64,000 bases of DNA from Balneolaceae bacterium UBA7797 (lineage in GTDB: Bacteria; Bacteroidota; Rhodothermia; Balneolales; Balneolaceae): NCBI GenBank assembly GCA_002480645.1, contig DLCN01000025.1:3492-67491 (forward strand), given 5' to 3'. Below are positions 61,452 through 64,000 of the stretch, piece by piece. A program made the translations under genes and the position numbers. The stretch's first letter is position 1, and the number at the start of each line of letters is the position of its first letter. The notes beneath the pieces are model-generated. The model did not search any database. It saw only the letters and a program-made list of their open reading frames with translations, and had not been told where the DNA came from.

Positions 61452-64000
61452 TTATTTGATTAGGGTGATTTTGCGAGATATGGATTGCTTTGGTGTGGAT
61501 ATGCGCACCAAGTACACCCCGGAAGCCTGTTTACTCATATCCAGAGAGAGCGTGTGAACGCCGGCCGTTTTTTGCTGATCCTGAAGAATATCAGCTACTT
61601 TTTGCCCCATGATGTTGAACACATCAACTGACACAACCGCTGTTTCTGGCAAACTATAGGTTATTGTGGTGCTTGGATTAAAAGGATTGGGATAGGAACT
61701 CAATTCAAAACGGGTGGGTAATGAATGGTCACGCTCAATATTGGTCAGTTGCTTTAGTCGGGTCACTAGCTGTAATGTCCCTTCGTGTACCCATTCCCCA
61801 TCATCTTTGATTAAATCAATCGTGAATGCATCATTTTCCGGGTAATGGAGAATAATCTGGCCATTATTCAGAGTTTGTTTCAGGTAGGCCTGATCTATTT
61901 CTACCGTTGATTGAAGCTGTAGAGTAGCCTGACTAAAACGGGTAGAACGAATTCCAACTTCCACCACTAACTCGTCGCTAAAATCCGCAGACTCCACAGC
62001 CATTGGTGTTCCAAATTCGCCATAGGTATACACTTCGTGATATTCTTCCGAAAGACTTGGAATCTTTTTGAAAGAGGTTCCGGAATCGTACAAAGTGAGT
62101 TTATCGCTGTACCCTTCGTCCTCTAACAACACCGTTAGCTTTTGTGCCGGTGCTATTTTTGGAATCTGACCGGTGCCTTGAAGTACGCTAAATAGGTTTA
62201 ACGTCAGTGAGGCATTCATCCCCTGTGCCTGAACCCAAAAACCCTGACCTGCAGCAATTTTCGGGGCAGATAACACCTGATTTGTGATAGTTTCGTACAC
62301 ATAACCACCTTCCCCGTTATTTAAAGAAGCATCCCAAAGGGCGATTACTACATCAACAGAATCTCTGATGAAACCGGGATCAAACCCTTTCATTTGACTT
62401 GAGAATGGATTCCCTATAAGATTTAGTCCATGATGAGAGGGACTGGAAATATTGCTGGCATTCGTCACCGATAGGGTAAAATTATCAAATGCCGAGTGAC
62501 CTGGTTTCGACAAATCCGGCGTTAGCACTTTGGGCCAACCACCCTGAATACCCGGGGTGAAATAGTCATCATCTTCAAACATATACACCGCAAATGCTTC
62601 CCCTAAATGCAATGTCTCGTTGAGATCTGTAACCGGAATCCACTCTTCGTCTAATACGCTGTACCTAAATACATTGGGTGCAGCAGTAGGTAAATCGCTG
62701 CCAATGGCACCTTGCGTCCAGATCACATCAAGGTACTGTTGAAAGGTATCGCCCTCTCTGGTTGGGGCTAGTAACCGCCAACCGTCTTTACCCGCAGTTC
62801 CGGCAACTACAACGCGATCAGTAAATACTTCAACATCATAATAGCCCTTCGCAATTGAATTGAAGTTAGTGCCATTATCACTCCATTTGTAGGAAAACAT
62901 ATTGGTTTTTAAGCCAGTATGGGTACTAGCTGAAGCCCTGACTACAAGTTGACCGTTTATTATATTCTGAGCCGTTAAGTAAACACTGTCCTGAGTGTTT
63001 GTAGCCAGAATTTCATTGGGCTCATATTGGCCGTTCGCATTGGCATCAAAGTATACTCTGGTTGGAAAATTGCTGTGTTGAGCAGGAAATAGCCGAATGG
63101 CTGCAAGAGTATCCTCAATATTCCAATCAGTGAGAATTAAATCGTCATAATCCACCACTTGTGTTTCGTACAGGTCGATTCGTTTTGAGGTGACTTTAAA
63201 AGTTCCCGTGTTATGTGGCTGATGCTCGAAATTACTCAACATGGTGATATTTCGGTTTCCACTTTCGCCCAGATAGATATTGCCATCGTAGTCTGCCCCA
63301 ACTTGTTCGATGGCATTAAAACTACCTCTGGATCCTCCACTTTCTAACTCAACTGAGCCTAAAAACTGGAAACCACCACCAAGAAAAACCAGCCGCTGTT
63401 CTTTTACGTGTTGTGAAACTTTTGCTGCAATGTTGGGTGAGTCGAGTACGGTAACTACAATTCGTCCATTATCTTCTACATGAAATCCTACAATTTCCAT
63501 GTCTCTGCCCGGCAGATCAGATTGAGTATCAAAATCGTAGCGCATGTCAATGGTTCCTGAAGTATCGAGTCGCACAATTTCATTCTCATCTTTATTCCAT
63601 ACATACAGAAGGTCTGAATCCCGCCGCCCACCAATGCCTGCAATTTGAGACGAATCGGTAGTAACCGTGCTTAAATCGACATCATAAACAGGTGAGAAGG
63701 TGGTATTTGGTAATCTTTCGAAGGCAATGGCGCGAAGGTTTACAGGATCATATACGTAAAACTTATCCTCGCTTACTCTTCCTATCAGATCATAGAATGG
63801 CTGAGCACCAAATAATGGAAAATTTGGGTTGCTTAAATATTGCTGATAGCCGGAGAAATTATCGTTCAGATAAATCCGAAGTATGCTTATTTCACCTACG
63901 GAGGCATTCACTTTATTGAATACGGAACCTGAGAAAATTTTATTACCGCCAACTACTTCAAAATCCCCGTGGACAAAATCGTAATAGATTGGTGGAAATA
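61452..64000 (-). CDS. T9SS-exported propeller protein, paralog B (5' part beyond window)
   Basis: At least 849 codons; the frame stays open to position 64000, so the N-terminus and signal peptide lie outside. The visible part aligns in order with paralog A: a propeller region (DYDGNIYLGESGNRNITML), beta-sandwich modules with LNLIGNPFSSQ and GQGFWVQAQG, and a C-terminal T9SS sorting domain with SYPNPFNPSTTITYSLP and KITLIK. A GTG at 63909-63911 is an internal codon, not the start. Located just upstream of paralog A on the same transcript. Confidence 0.85.
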   Translation of the reverse strand, partial: FPPIYYDFVHGDFEVVGGNKIFSGSVFNKVNASVGEISILRIYLNDNFSGYQQYLSNPNFPLFGAQPFYDLIGRVSEDKFYVYDPVNLRAIAFERLPNTTFSPVYDVDLSTVTTDSSQIAGIGGRRDSDLLYVWNKDENEIVRLDTSGTIDMRYDFDTQSDLPGRDMEIVGFHVEDNGRIVVTVLDSPNIAAKVSQHVKEQRLVFLGGGFQFLGSVELESGGSRGSFNAIEQVGADYDGNIYLGESGNRNITMLSNFEHQPHNTGTFKVTSKRIDLYETQVVDYDDLILTDWNIEDTLAAIRLFPAQHSNFPTRVYFDANANGQYEPNEILATNTQDSVYLTAQNIINGQLVVRASASTHTGLKTNMFSYKWSDNGTNFNSIAKGYYDVEVFTDRVVVAGTAGKDGWRLLAPTREGDTFQQYLDVIWTQGAIGSDLPTAAPNVFRYSVLDEEWIPVTDLNETLHLGEAFAVYMFEDDDYFTPGIQGGWPKVLTPDLSKPGHSAFDNFTLSVTNASNISSPSHHGLNLIGNPFSSQMKGFDPGFIRDSVDVVIALWDASLNNGEGGYVYETITNQVLSAPKIAAGQGFWVQAQGMNASLTLNLFSVLQGTGQIPKIAPAQKLTVLLEDEGYSDKLTLYDSGTSFKKIPSLSEEYHEVYTYGEFGTPMAVESADFSDELVVEVGIRSTRFSQATLQLQSTVEIDQAYLKQTLNNGQIILHYPENDAFTIDLIKDDGEWVHEGTLQLVTRLKQLTNIERDHSLPTRFELSSYPNPFNPSTTITYSLPETAVVSVDVFNIMGQKVADILQDQQKTAGVHTLSLDMSKQASGVYLVRISTPKQSISRKITLIK

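Noticed and set aside
63692..63919. 75-codon frame at the right edge on the plus strand
   Set aside because: Antisense shadow of the T9SS paralog B, which stays open on the minus strand to the window end.
1..64000. CRISPR array, rRNA operon or prophage
   Set aside because: No regularly spaced repeats, no rRNA sequence and no phage structural or integrase genes were seen on either strand.

Overview
The window reads as a chromosome segment of a marine-type bacterium of the Balneolota/Rhodothermota group (Balneola or Gracilimonas-like) or a close Bacteroidota relative. Four secreted proteins end in the type IX secretion (T9SS) C-terminal sorting domain with the NYPNPFNP signature. The recognisable promoters are of the Bacteroidetes kind (TTG, about 20 nt, TAnnTTTG), Shine-Dalgarno sequences are mostly absent and TTG starts are frequent. 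The genus is inference; only the phylum-level signals are visible.

Layout. 1-1150: str operon on the minus strand (fusA partial, rpsG, rpsL) with its promoter. 1266-16816: recG, a 1562-residue T9SS-exported CotH/lamin-tail/beta-helix protein, a small zinc-ribbon protein, a membrane-anchored FMN glutamate-synthase-like protein, a DUF4097 repeat protein, a 7TM-DISM/SpoIIE phosphatase, an Omp85-like barrel and typA. 16981-26315: a propeller-type sensor kinase with its LuxR-type response regulator, an intergenic stretch with palindromic repeats, then a solo LuxR-type HTH protein preceded by a strong hairpin, two lipoproteins and an 1128-residue exported protein ending in a six-repeat tectonin propeller. 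26369-32053: yjbQ, a 3.46-kb insert (T9SS FG-GAP protein plus a gene remnant) bounded by a 78-bp direct repeat of the yjbQ 3' end, a YihY/BrkB membrane protein, a DUF2179 protein and tRNA-Ser(GCU). 32112-37294: hpt-tilS-birA, a lone glycogen-binding-type domain protein, and ptsI-ptsH. 37435-51945: gatC, a YfhO-type membrane protein, then a 12-gene AT-richer surface-glycan cluster. 52013-58546: hisS, an amino-acid permease with cytoplasmic regulatory domains, a cation/proton antiporter with a TrkA-N-like domain, and lysA. 58608-64000: two tandem T9SS-exported paralogs, the second cut by the window end.

How the genes work together. The glycan cluster codes for activating or kinase-like enzymes, a DegT aminotransferase, glycosyltransferases (one WecF-like), a deacetylase, two sulfotransferases, a FemAB/GNAT-like acyltransferase and a Wzx flippase, pointing to a sulfated amino-sugar-containing surface polymer. 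The sensor kinase/regulator pair overlaps by 8 bp and its HTH domain resembles the solo HTH protein that heads the tectonin locus, so the two loci may be related in evolution and regulation. The yjbQ to DUF2179 interval carries fragments of both flanking genes and is the clearest sign of recent rearrangement. No CRISPR array, rRNA, prophage, transposase or integrase was seen.
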